This document shows, in pieces, positions 7,858 through 13,926 of a stretch of DNA of 13,957 bases. The stretch is taken from the NCBI GenBank assembly GCA_029880065.1, contig JAOUPD010000022.1, positions 1 through 13,957 on the forward strand. The letters run 5' to 3'. This DNA is from Hadesarchaea archaeon (GTDB lineage Archaea; Hadarchaeota; Hadarchaeia; Hadarchaeales; Hadarchaeaceae). Both the position numbers and the translations under genes were made by a program. The notes beneath the pieces were generated by a model. That model was not told the DNA's origin, searched no databases, and saw only the letters and a program-made list of their open reading frames with translations. The stretch's first letter is position 1; the number at the start of each line of letters is the position of its first letter.

Positions 7858-8282
7858 GCATCAAACTCAGTGCCGATGAAATGCGCTACATCGCCCTCTT
7901 CGAAGGCTTGACGGGAGCGAGGGTCCACGATTGTATAATTCACGAAAACGGGGCTAGGCTCACCTTCGTCGTGAAGACGGGGGATATCGGTTTTGTCATA
8001 GGGAAAGGTGGAAATAAGATCAGAAGGACAAAGCGGATGATCGGGAAAAGCGTCGAAGTCGTCGAGTACTCTGCAGACCCGGTAAAGTTCGTAAAAAATA
8101 TATTGATGCCCGCAAGGGTCAAGGGGGTCAACATCGTCGAACGTGAAGGCAAGAAAATTGCGTTGATAGACGTTGAGGAACAAGACCGAGGAATAGCCAT
8201 CGGTCGAGGAGGCAGGAAGATCCAGTGCGCAAAGAAACTTGCCCTCCGCCATCACGGAATTCAAGACATCTCACTTGTTTGA
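7854..8282 (+). CDS. nusA: NusA-like transcription factor, two-KH archaeal form
   Basis: A 142-residue protein made essentially of two KH RNA-binding domains. The first GxxG loop is GKGG at residues 50-53 (FVIGKGGNKIRR) and the second is GRGG at 117-120 (AIGRGGRKIQCAKKL). It lacks the N-terminal polymerase-binding domain, the S1 domain and the acidic C-terminal repeats of bacterial NusA, as is normal for archaea. It is presumed to act on nascent RNA during elongation, termination or rRNA synthesis; this is inferred from the family and not shown here. The ATG overlaps the rpl30e stop in an ATGA junction, so translation is likely coupled. rps12 begins 42 nt after its TGA. Confidence 0.94.
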   Translation: MSIKLSADEMRYIALFEGLTGARVHDCIIHENGARLTFVVKTGDIGFVIGKGGNKIRRTKRMIGKSVEVVEYSADPVKFVKNILMPARVKGVNIVEREGKKIALIDVEEQDRGIAIGRGGRKIQCAKKLALRHHGIQDISLV

Positions 8283-8324
8283 TTTTTAAGGTTGGAGAGG
8301 GAAATATTCTTTTAGGTGGGTAAT

Positions 8325-8762
8325 GTGAGTAAAGGTTCCAGAGGAGAATTTGCAGCTCGAAAGCTGGGTTCTAAACGGCAGGAGTTTAGATGGAAGAGCG
8401 CTCAATACAAGCGGCGGGTGCTCAGGCTGGACGAAAAAGCTGACCCTCTCGAAGGGTCGCCGCAGGGTAGGGGAATCGTCCTTGAAAAGGTTGGGGTAGA
8501 AGCCAAACAGCCAAACTCTGCGATTAGGAAATGCGTTCGCGTTCAGCTCATCAAGAATGGTCGCCAGGTCACCGCCTTCGCTCCTAGGGATGGCGCAATT
8601 GGGTTCATCGATGAACACGACGAGGTCGTCATCGAGGGGATAGGGGGTGCAAAGGGTGGTTCGTACGGTGATATCCCTGGCGTTCGCTACAAGGTGATTA
8701 AAGTGAATGATGTTTCGCTGAATGAGCTCGTGGGGGGGCGCAAGGAGAAGCCAGCGCGGTGA
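8325..8762 (+). CDS. rps12: 30S ribosomal protein S12
   Basis: A decoding-centre protein of the small subunit (145 residues, uS12). Family features are the N-terminal SKGSRGEFAARKL, the segment DPLEGSPQGRGIVLEKVG, the highly conserved KQPNSAIRKCVRVQL with the PNSA loop at residues 63-66, then HDEVVIEGIGG and GDIPGVRYKVIKVN. Two in-frame GTG codons compete. GTG 8325 is chosen because AGGTGG at 8314-8319 is correctly spaced before it and because archaeal S12 proteins begin close to this residue. GTG 8316 would lie inside that ribosome binding site. The 42-nt gap after nusA contains TTTTTAAG at 8283-8290, a possible weak internal promoter or U-run. rps7 follows 4 nt after the stop. Confidence 0.94.
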   Translation: MSKGSRGEFAARKLGSKRQEFRWKSAQYKRRVLRLDEKADPLEGSPQGRGIVLEKVGVEAKQPNSAIRKCVRVQLIKNGRQVTAFAPRDGAIGFIDEHDEVVIEGIGGAKGGSYGDIPGVRYKVIKVNDVSLNELVGGRKEKPAR

Positions 8763-8766
8763 TTGG

Positions 8767-9372
8767 GTGGCGTTCAAGTACTTCGACAAGTGGTCGGTCG
8801 ATGATATTGCGATAGAGGATCCCGGGCTGAAGCAGTACATTCGGCTGGAGCCAGGTATGGTCCTACATGGCGGCGGAAGACATTCCCGTAAACAATTTGG
8901 AAAAGCGGGTGTGCCGATCGTCGAGCGATTGATAAATAAAATTATGCGATCAGGGCCGGGCGTGAGGAAGCTCGGAGGCAAGGCAATCCGCGGCGCCAAA
9001 GCCTGTGGTAAAAAATACAAGGAATATAACATCGTGCGTAAGTCATTTGAGATCGTCGAAAAGCAGACGAATAAGAATCCCGTTCAAGTTTTGATCGATG
9101 CCATACAGAACTCGGCTCCACGCGAGGAGACGACCCGGATAAGCTACGGGGGGATGACCTACTACGTCGCCGTTGACTCCTCCCCCCAGCGGAGGCTCGA
9201 CATCGCACTCAAGAACCTCGCGGCCGGGAGCTTCGCAGCTTCTTTCTCAAACAAAAAATCGATCGAGGAGTGCCTTGCCGAGGAACTCATCATGGCCGCT
9301 AACAACGACATGAAGAGTTTCGCCGTGGCGCGCAAAGGGGAGACTGAGCGAATAGCAAGGGGAGCAAGATAG
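8767..9372 (+). CDS. rps7: 30S ribosomal protein S7
   Basis: A head-assembly protein of the small subunit (201 residues, uS7, archaeal type). Visible landmarks are FDKWSVDDIAIEDPGLKQYI at the N-terminus, GRHSRKQFGKAGVPIVERLI, then NPVQVLIDAIQNSAPREET, ISYGGMTYYVAVDSSPQRRL, and a C-terminal LIMAANNDMKSFAVARKGET. A lysine/glycine-rich stretch around residues 60-80 lengthens the region after the IVERLI motif, as in some other archaeal S7 proteins. The start is GTG 8767, giving AFKYFDKW, which matches the family's usual N-terminus. The frame stays open upstream to ATG 8722, but that start would overlap rps12 by 41 bases with no homology. GGTGAT at 8758-8763, over the rps12 stop, is the likely ribosome binding site, though its spacing is short. 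It is probably the last gene of the polymerase operon. Confidence 0.94.
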   Translation: MAFKYFDKWSVDDIAIEDPGLKQYIRLEPGMVLHGGGRHSRKQFGKAGVPIVERLINKIMRSGPGVRKLGGKAIRGAKACGKKYKEYNIVRKSFEIVEKQTNKNPVQVLIDAIQNSAPREETTRISYGGMTYYVAVDSSPQRRLDIALKNLAAGSFAASFSNKKSIEECLAEELIMAANNDMKSFAVARKGETERIARGAR

Positions 9373-9373
9373 C

Positions 9374-9420
9374 GCAAGGCTTTTAAAATACACACGCAAA
9401 TTGGAATTAGATATGGGAGG
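9374..9420 (+). promoter_or_regulatory. Promoter and ribosome binding site of tuf
   Basis: The 56-nt gap between rps7 and tuf contains TTTTAAAATA at 9381-9390, preceded by a purine-rich element, GCAAGG. A start of transcription is expected near 9411-9413. GGAGG at 9416-9420 lies 8 nt before the tuf ATG, an ideal archaeal ribosome binding site. The exact TATA decamer recurs before tRNA-Ser. This suggests tuf can be transcribed separately from the upstream operon, with a very short leader. Confidence 0.65.
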
Positions 9421-9428
9421 AGATACGA

Positions 9429-10691
9429 ATGGTGAAACCTCACTTGAATCTGATAACAATCGGGCATGTGGATCACGGTAAGTCCACGTTGGCAGGGAGA
9501 ACCTTTTACGAAAAGGGATTGGTGAAAGAGGAGGATTTAAGAAAGTTCGAGGCGATGGGCGACAGAGGTAAGACCTTCAAGTTCGCTTGGGTGATGGACG
9601 CCCTTAAGGAGGAGCGAGAGCGGGGACTTACCATCGACCTCGCGCATAAAAAGTTTGAAACGAACAAGTACTATTTCACTGTCATTGATGCCCCAGGGCA
9701 CCGGGACTTTGTTAAAAACATGATTACTGGAGCGAGCCAAGCTGACGCAGCTGTGCTCGTGGTCGCAGCTGATGATGGGATTATGCCTCAGACGCGGGAG
9801 CATGCGGCGCTCGCCTTTACCCTTGGAGTTGGGCAACTGGTGATTGTTGTAAATAAGATGGATCTCGTGGGTTACAAAGAGGATGTGTTTAACAAGCTCA
9901 AATCTGAGATTACCGACCTGCTGAGAACAGTTGGCTACAAGAATCCAGAAAAATTCACGTTCGTTCCCGCTTCGGCGTTCCATGGGGATAATGTGACCAA
10001 ACCTAGTGACAAGATGAAGTGGTACACCGGCCCTGTCTTTTATGCCTCGCTGGATGCATTTACTGTGCCCCCGAAACCCGTCGACAAACCGCTTCGACTG
10101 CCCGTGCAGGACGTGTACTCGATCACTGGGGTTGGAACCGTGCCTGTGGGGAGGGTTGAAACGGGAGTGCTGAAGGCTGGCGACACCCTCATCTTTGAGC
10201 CTGCGGGAGTAAGTGCAGAGGTGAAATCGATCGAGATGCACCATGAAACAATACCTCAGGCCGAGCCCGGCGACAATATAGGTTTTAGCGTTCGAGGAAT
10301 CGAGAAGAACGCGATAAGGCGGGGAGATGTTGCGGGACATCCGAAGGCGCCTCCAACTGTGGTTAAAGAGTTCACTGCACGAATTGCCGTTCTTCAGCAT
10401 CCAACGGCGGTAGCTGCCGGCTATACTCCTGTCTTCCACGCTCACACGGCGCAGGTAGCGTGCACCATATCAGAAATTACCCAGAAGCTAGACCCGAAGA
10501 CCGGTGAAGTGGTTCAGGAGAAGCCAGAGTTTATAAAGAAGGGAGATATGGCGACGATTAAGGTAACGCCTACCAAGCCCATGGTGATCGAGAAGGCTGC
10601 TGATCTCCCACAACTGAGTCGCTTCGCCGTGCGCGACATGGGCATGACTATCGCAGCAGGTGTCTGCGTAGACCTGATCCCCGCGAAATAG
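9429..10691 (+). CDS. tuf: Translation elongation factor 1-alpha (EF-1A / aEF1A)
   Basis: The GTPase that delivers aminoacyl-tRNA to the ribosome (420 residues). All G motifs are intact: GHVDHGKST at 12-20 (P-loop), RGLTID with T68 (switch I), DAPGH at 87-91 (switch II), NKMD at 142-145, and PASAFHG (G5 region). The segment FKFAWVMDALKEERERG is typical of archaeal and eukaryotic EF-1A and absent from bacterial EF-Tu. Domains 2 and 3 follow, with PVQDVYSITGVGTVPVGRVETG, then VFHAHTAQVACTISEI and a C-terminal FAVRDMGMTIAAGVC. The ATG has a strong ribosome binding site and its own TATA box. In many euryarchaea an EF-2 gene sits just upstream; here the neighbour is rps7 directly. Confidence 0.97.
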   Translation: MVKPHLNLITIGHVDHGKSTLAGRTFYEKGLVKEEDLRKFEAMGDRGKTFKFAWVMDALKEERERGLTIDLAHKKFETNKYYFTVIDAPGHRDFVKNMITGASQADAAVLVVAADDGIMPQTREHAALAFTLGVGQLVIVVNKMDLVGYKEDVFNKLKSEITDLLRTVGYKNPEKFTFVPASAFHGDNVTKPSDKMKWYTGPVFYASLDAFTVPPKPVDKPLRLPVQDVYSITGVGTVPVGRVETGVLKAGDTLIFEPAGVSAEVKSIEMHHETIPQAEPGDNIGFSVRGIEKNAIRRGDVAGHPKAPPTVVKEFTARIAVLQHPTAVAAGYTPVFHAHTAQVACTISEITQKLDPKTGEVVQEKPEFIKKGDMATIKVTPTKPMVIEKAADLPQLSRFAVRDMGMTIAAGVCVDLIPAK

Positions 10692-10741
10692 TCCCAACTC
10701 TTTTATTACCCTCGCTCCTTTAGGTAGGGTGAGGGGTAGCA
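10692..10741 (+). promoter_or_regulatory. tuf-rps10 intergenic: T-rich element and rps10 ribosome binding site
   Basis: A TTTTATTA block at 10701-10708 follows the tuf stop. It could be a weak TATA box for rps10 or a U-rich terminator of tuf transcripts; the sequence alone does not decide. GGTGAGGGG at 10728-10736 ends about 6 nt before the rps10 TTG. It matches the 16S anti-Shine-Dalgarno well and fixes that start. Confidence 0.4.
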
Positions 10742-11050
10742 TTGCAAAAGGCGCGCATAAGGCTTTCGAGCACTGACCCGAAAAAGCTCGACGAGGTCTG
10801 CAAGCAAATCTCTGGCATAGCGGAGCGGGTCGGCATCAAGCTCTCGGGGCCCATTCCCCTCCCCACGCGCAGGATAGTGGTGCCCACGAGAAAATCGCCC
10901 GATGGTGAGGGAACGGCGACGTGGGACCGGTGGGAGCTGCGCGTGCATAAGCGCTTAATTGACATGCAGGCAGACGAGCGAGTGATGCGACAGATTATGC
11001 GCATCCAAGTGCCTGAAGAAGTCGCGATTGAGATCGAGCTCAAGACCTAA
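10742..11050 (+). CDS. rps10: 30S ribosomal protein S10
   Basis: A small-subunit head protein (102 residues, uS10). The sequence begins MQKARIRLSSTDPKKLDEV and continues with SGPIPLPTRRIVVPTRKSPDGEG, WELRVHKRLIDMQADERV and a terminal VPEEVAIEIELKT. These are the conserved blocks of archaeal S10 at normal length. The start codon is TTG at 10742. An in-frame stop 12 bases upstream excludes anything longer, GGTGAGG is well placed in front, and the translated N-terminus matches the family exactly, so the rare start is well supported. The location after tuf is the standard archaeal order. A small hairpin and the tRNA-Ser promoter follow. Confidence 0.96.
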   Translation: MQKARIRLSSTDPKKLDEVCKQISGIAERVGIKLSGPIPLPTRRIVVPTRKSPDGEGTATWDRWELRVHKRLIDMQADERVMRQIMRIQVPEEVAIEIELKT

Positions 11051-11060
11051 TTTTAAAATA
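11051..11060 (+). promoter_or_regulatory. TATA box for tRNA-Ser
   Basis: TTTTAAAATA begins directly after the rps10 stop and is identical over ten bases to the TATA box before tuf (9381-9390). Its centre is about 38 nt upstream of the mature tRNA-Ser, which leaves a short 5' leader for RNase P to remove. Confidence 0.55.
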
Positions 11061-11069
11061 GTTAATTAG

Positions 11070-11090
11070 TGAGAGACATACTCTCATTTT
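11070..11090 (+). terminator. Small hairpin followed by a T-run, upstream of tRNA-Ser
   Basis: TGAGAG (11070-11075) and CTCTCA (11081-11086) form a 6-bp stem with a 5-nt loop, followed by TTTT at 11087-11090. It could help end rps10 transcripts, or be a hairpin in the leader of pre-tRNA-Ser, since it falls between the tRNA's TATA box and its 5' end. The stem is short, so function is uncertain. Confidence 0.3.
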
Positions 11091-11093
11091 GGT

Positions 11094-11178
11094 GCCGGGG
11101 TAGCCAAGCCAGGTAAGGCGCACGCCTTGAGAGCGTGTGGCCCTTTGGGCCTCAAGGGTTCAAATCCCTTCCCCGGCG
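11094..11178 (+). tRNA. tRNA-Ser (anticodon TGA)
   Basis: A complete class II tRNA of 85 nt. The acceptor stem GCCGGGG (11094-11100) pairs with CCCCGGC (11171-11177), with discriminator G11178. The D stem is GCC/GGC. The anticodon stem CACGC/GCGTG (11121-11125 with 11133-11137) encloses CTTGAGA, with TGA at 11128-11130. The long variable arm forms a GGCCC-TTT-GGGCC hairpin, as expected for serine. The T stem AAGGG/CCCTT encloses TTCAAAT. There is no intron and no encoded CCA. A T-run at 11190-11194 may end its transcription. A related 3' half occurs again at about 13869-13924, so this gene may be an integration target. Confidence 0.97.
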
Positions 11179-11306
11179 CTAAAACAAAATTTTTCCTGAT
11201 TTCAATCTAGATGTCAATGCGAGATATAAAATAGCGATTTTTGCAAATGTGTTTTCGTATGGCTTTAAAAGGTTAATCTCTTTATAACTAAAAAGCAAGG
11301 CGAGTT
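11179..11306 (+). promoter_or_regulatory. A+T-rich intergenic region with promoter candidates for the P-type ATPase
   Basis: This 128-nt spacer is the largest in the window and clearly A+T-rich. It has the tRNA-Ser T-run at 11190-11194 and three TATA-like blocks: GATATAAAATA near 11223-11233, CTTTAAAAGG at 11263-11272, and TTTATAAC at 11281-11288. The second would give a short leader containing a weak AAGG ribosome binding site. The third would place the transcript start almost at the ATG, making a leaderless mRNA. I see no small gene in the spacer. Confidence 0.4.
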
Positions 11307-13841
11307 ATGTTTAAAAATCCAAGAAAAACTGAAGGCTTGTCAGAGGAAGAAGCCGCTCGAAGGCTGGGCGAGGAAGGATACAACGAACTGCCATACGCCG
11401 AGGAGAGAAGTGTACCTAAAATAATTTCTGAAGTCATTAGGGAGCCAATGTTTCTGCTCCTAATTTCGTGCGGCATCATTTACCTTGTACTTGGGGATTT
11501 GGAAGAAGCGATTATTCTCATGAGTTTCGTATTCGTGATAATAGGCATAGCAATCTACCACGAAAGAAAGACCGAAAGGGCGCTGGATGCCCTCAGGCAT
11601 TTATCGAGCCCGCGTGCTCTGGTCATCCGAGGAGGAAAACAGAAGAGGATTCCTGGGCGAGAAGTTGTACGTGAAGACATCCTTCTTCTATCAGATGGCG
11701 ACAGGGTTCCCGCAGATTGCGTAATGCTGGATTCAATGTACTTGCTTGTTGATGAATCACTACTCACGGGAGAATCTGTACCAGTAAGAAAGACCACATG
11801 GGATGGAGTCACTGAGATTGGCAGACCTGGTGGAGATGACAATCCATTCGTTTATTCTGGAACATTGGTAGTTCAAGGACATGGACTTGCCAAAGTTGTA
11901 GCGACTGGAGTAAAAACTGAAATGGGGAAGATAGGAAAGGTCCTTAAGAGTCTAGAACCGGAGGATACGCCTCTTCAAAAAGAAACAGGAAAGCTTGTTC
12001 GCAATCTGGCACTCATAGGTCTCCTGCTCTGTGTCATAGTTATAGCGACTTATGCGATTACTAGGGGGGACCTGCTAAACGGCATGCTTGTCGGAATAAC
12101 GCTCGCGATGGCGATTCTTCCTGAAGAGTTCCCCGTAGTTCTAGCGGTATTTCTTGCACTTGGGGCGTGGCGGATTTCTAAGAAAAGAGTGCTAACGCGC
12201 AGAGTCGCTGCGCTAGAAACTCTGGGCTCAGCCACCGTTTTCTGTGTTGACAAGACGGGAACTCTGACTATGAACAAGATGAACGTCAGTAAAATATTTG
12301 CGGGCAAAGAATTCTACGATGTCGGGGAAAAGGGGCCCCTGCCTGAAAAATTCCACGAGGTTGTAGAATTTGGCGTCCTCGCGAGCATGAAAGATGCGTT
12401 TGACCCGATGGAGAAGGCAATAAAGAATCTCTCAGAAAAATATCTAGCAAATACGGAGCACATCCATAGTAACTGGAATCTAGTTCAGGAGTATATACTT
12501 TCAAAAAAGCTTCTAGCGATGTCTCAGGTCTGGAACTCGCCGGATGGTAATGAGTATGTTATAGCCTCGAAGGGTGCTCCCGAAGCCATCGCGGACCTAT
12601 GCCATTTTGATAAGGATGGGATGAAAGAGATCTCCAAAAACATCGCGACGATGGTGAGCGAAGGCCTAAGGGTAATAGGGGTATCCAAGGCGTACTTCAA
12701 AAAGGCCGACCTGCCGGGAAAACAGCATGACTTCAAGTTCGAATTCCTAGGACTACTCGGGTTCGAGGATCCGGCAAGAGATGGTGTCGCTGAGGCAATA
12801 AAAGAATGTTATACTGCAGGGATAAGGGTTGTAATGATTTCTGGTGATTATCCCGGTACAGCACAGCACATAGCGAAAAAGGTTGGGCTAGAGCCAAATG
12901 ATAAGGTGATTACCGGGCCAGAACTTGAAAAGATGGATGATAAAGAACTCAAGGAAAGAATAAAGGGAGTAAATATATTCGCCAGAGTAGTTCCTGAACA
13001 GAAGTTGAAAATAGTTAATGCCCTTAAGGCAAACGGCGAAATCGTCGCAATGACGGGTGATGGAGTCAATGATGCCCCAGCGCTGAAATCGGCCAACATA
13101 GGTATAGCTATGGGGGAAAGGGGGACCGATGTAGCTAGAGAGGCTTCCTCACTCGTTTTACTCGATGACGATTTCTCATCAACCGTTCGGGCAGTCAAGC
13201 TCGGAAGGAGGATTTACGATAACATAAGAAAGGCGATGGTTTACATACTTACAATTCACATACCAATCGCGGGAATAACAATTATACCCGTCCTTTTCAA
13301 CATGCCCCTAGTCCTTCTGCCAGTCCATATTGTATTTCTCGAACTGATAATAGACCCTGCGTGTTCGATAGTTTTCGAAGCGCAGGCAGAAGAAGCTGAC
13401 GTTATGAAACGTCCGCCTAGAGATCCAAAGAAAAAAATGTTCGACACAAGAACTTTAGGATTATGCGTATTGCAGGGTTTAATAGTTTTTCTAACAATCC
13501 TTTTAATTTTCGGGATCTCTTTCTATCGCGGGCTAGGAGAATTTGAGGCGCGGGCACTCACCTTCACTACTCTCATAATAGCTAACCTTGGTCTGATATT
13601 AGCGAACCTCTCTTGGTCAAGAAATGTAATCTATTCAATTCGCTCCAAAAATTCTGCCCTTTGGTTTGTTGTGGGCGGGACTATCATATTTCTCGCTCTA
13701 GTGCTCTACGTTCCAGCGCTCCGTGACATTTTCAAACTGGCATATCTTCATCCCATTGACATAGCGATTTGTCTTGGTGCTGGCATTTTGAGCGTGTTGT
13801 GGTTTGAAATTTTGAAGATGCTGAAGCCCCTCAAAATCTGA
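11307..13841 (+). CDS. P-type (P2-like) cation-transporting ATPase
   Basis: A membrane pump of 844 residues. It has an N-terminal cation-ATPase domain (LSEEEAARRLGEEGYNELP), an actuator loop with TGES at 154-157, and a phosphorylation motif CVDKTGTLT with D315. KGAPE at 422-426 lies in the nucleotide-binding domain, and the hinge TGDGVND is at 583-589. Ten hydrophobic segments fit the M1-M10 topology: two before the actuator loop, two before the P domain, six after. M4 carries PEEFP (272-276) where SERCA has PEGLP, and M6 has ELIID (E679, D683) at the SERCA N796/T799/D800 site. This marks a P2-like subgroup whose ion (Ca2+, Na+, H+ or other) cannot be read from the sequence. The gene is A+T-richer than its neighbours, has only a weak AAGG ribosome binding site, and lies alone between tRNA-Ser and a tRNA fragment. 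Confidence 0.95.
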   Translation: MFKNPRKTEGLSEEEAARRLGEEGYNELPYAEERSVPKIISEVIREPMFLLLISCGIIYLVLGDLEEAIILMSFVFVIIGIAIYHERKTERALDALRHLSSPRALVIRGGKQKRIPGREVVREDILLLSDGDRVPADCVMLDSMYLLVDESLLTGESVPVRKTTWDGVTEIGRPGGDDNPFVYSGTLVVQGHGLAKVVATGVKTEMGKIGKVLKSLEPEDTPLQKETGKLVRNLALIGLLLCVIVIATYAITRGDLLNGMLVGITLAMAILPEEFPVVLAVFLALGAWRISKKRVLTRRVAALETLGSATVFCVDKTGTLTMNKMNVSKIFAGKEFYDVGEKGPLPEKFHEVVEFGVLASMKDAFDPMEKAIKNLSEKYLANTEHIHSNWNLVQEYILSKKLLAMSQVWNSPDGNEYVIASKGAPEAIADLCHFDKDGMKEISKNIATMVSEGLRVIGVSKAYFKKADLPGKQHDFKFEFLGLLGFEDPARDGVAEAIKECYTAGIRVVMISGDYPGTAQHIAKKVGLEPNDKVITGPELEKMDDKELKERIKGVNIFARVVPEQKLKIVNALKANGEIVAMTGDGVNDAPALKSANIGIAMGERGTDVAREASSLVLLDDDFSSTVRAVKLGRRIYDNIRKAMVYILTIHIPIAGITIIPVLFNMPLVLLPVHIVFLELIIDPACSIVFEAQAEEADVMKRPPRDPKKKMFDTRTLGLCVLQGLIVFLTILLIFGISFYRGLGEFEARALTFTTLIIANLGLILANLSWSRNVIYSIRSKNSALWFVVGGTIIFLALVLYVPALRDIFKLAYLHPIDIAICLGAGILSVLWFEILKMLKPLKI

Positions 13842-13868
13842 ATCCGTGTATGCCTTCTTGTGCTAGAG

Positions 13869-13924
13869 ATGCTTTGAGCACGTGGCCCTTTTGGCCTCGG
13901 GAGTTCAAATCTCCCCCCCCGGCG
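13869..13924 (+). pseudogene. 3' half of a tRNA-Ser-like gene (possible attachment site)
   Basis: From the anticodon region onward the sequence parallels tRNA-Ser(TGA): a TTTGAG anticodon-loop remnant, a GGCC/GGCC variable arm, a T arm GGGAG-TTCAAAT-CTCCC at 13899-13915, and an acceptor 3' strand ending CCCCGGC plus G. The last ten bases, CCCCGGCGCT (13917-13926), are identical to 11171-11180. No matching GCCGGGG acceptor strand or D arm lies upstream, because the ATPase ends at 13841 and the space between is unrelated. One extra C lies between the T stem and acceptor strand. The T stem differs from tRNA-Ser but is fully paired, so the source was probably a different working tRNA. Confidence 0.75.
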
Positions 13925-13926
13925 CT

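Larger units (their letters stand above)
11128..13926 (+). mobile_element. Possible remnant of a tRNA-Ser-integrated element carrying the P-type ATPase
   Basis: The left end would be the 3' half of intact tRNA-Ser and the right end a same-strand copy of a tRNA-Ser 3' half. Archaeal integrases of the SSV/pNOB8 type use tRNA 3' halves as attachment sites and leave this arrangement of intact tRNA, element and duplicated 3' end. The interior contains a single ATPase gene with different base composition and no integrase, replication or phage gene. The repeats are imperfect (about 46 of 57 aligned bases by eye, 3 gap positions), so this would be an old or decayed integration. A degenerate tandem tRNA duplication is the main alternative. 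Confidence 0.35.

Noticed and set aside
8722..8766. Longer form of rps7 starting at ATG 8722
   Set aside because: The extra 15 residues overlap rps12 and do not look like any S7 N-terminus. GTG 8767 with GGTGAT upstream fits the family.
8286..9032. A 248-codon open frame on the minus strand opposite rps12 and rps7
   Set aside because: Two conserved ribosomal proteins occupy this DNA on the + strand, and the antisense product matches nothing I recognise.
9537..10445. A 302-codon open frame on the minus strand opposite tuf
   Set aside because: tuf is unambiguous on the + strand; the reverse frame is open only because of biased codon use. Its translation shows no domain-like pattern.
11128..13926. 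Integrase, toxin-antitoxin or defence genes hidden beside the ATPase
   Set aside because: No other frame in this segment on either strand has a convincing start or family motif. The only supportable gene is the ATPase.
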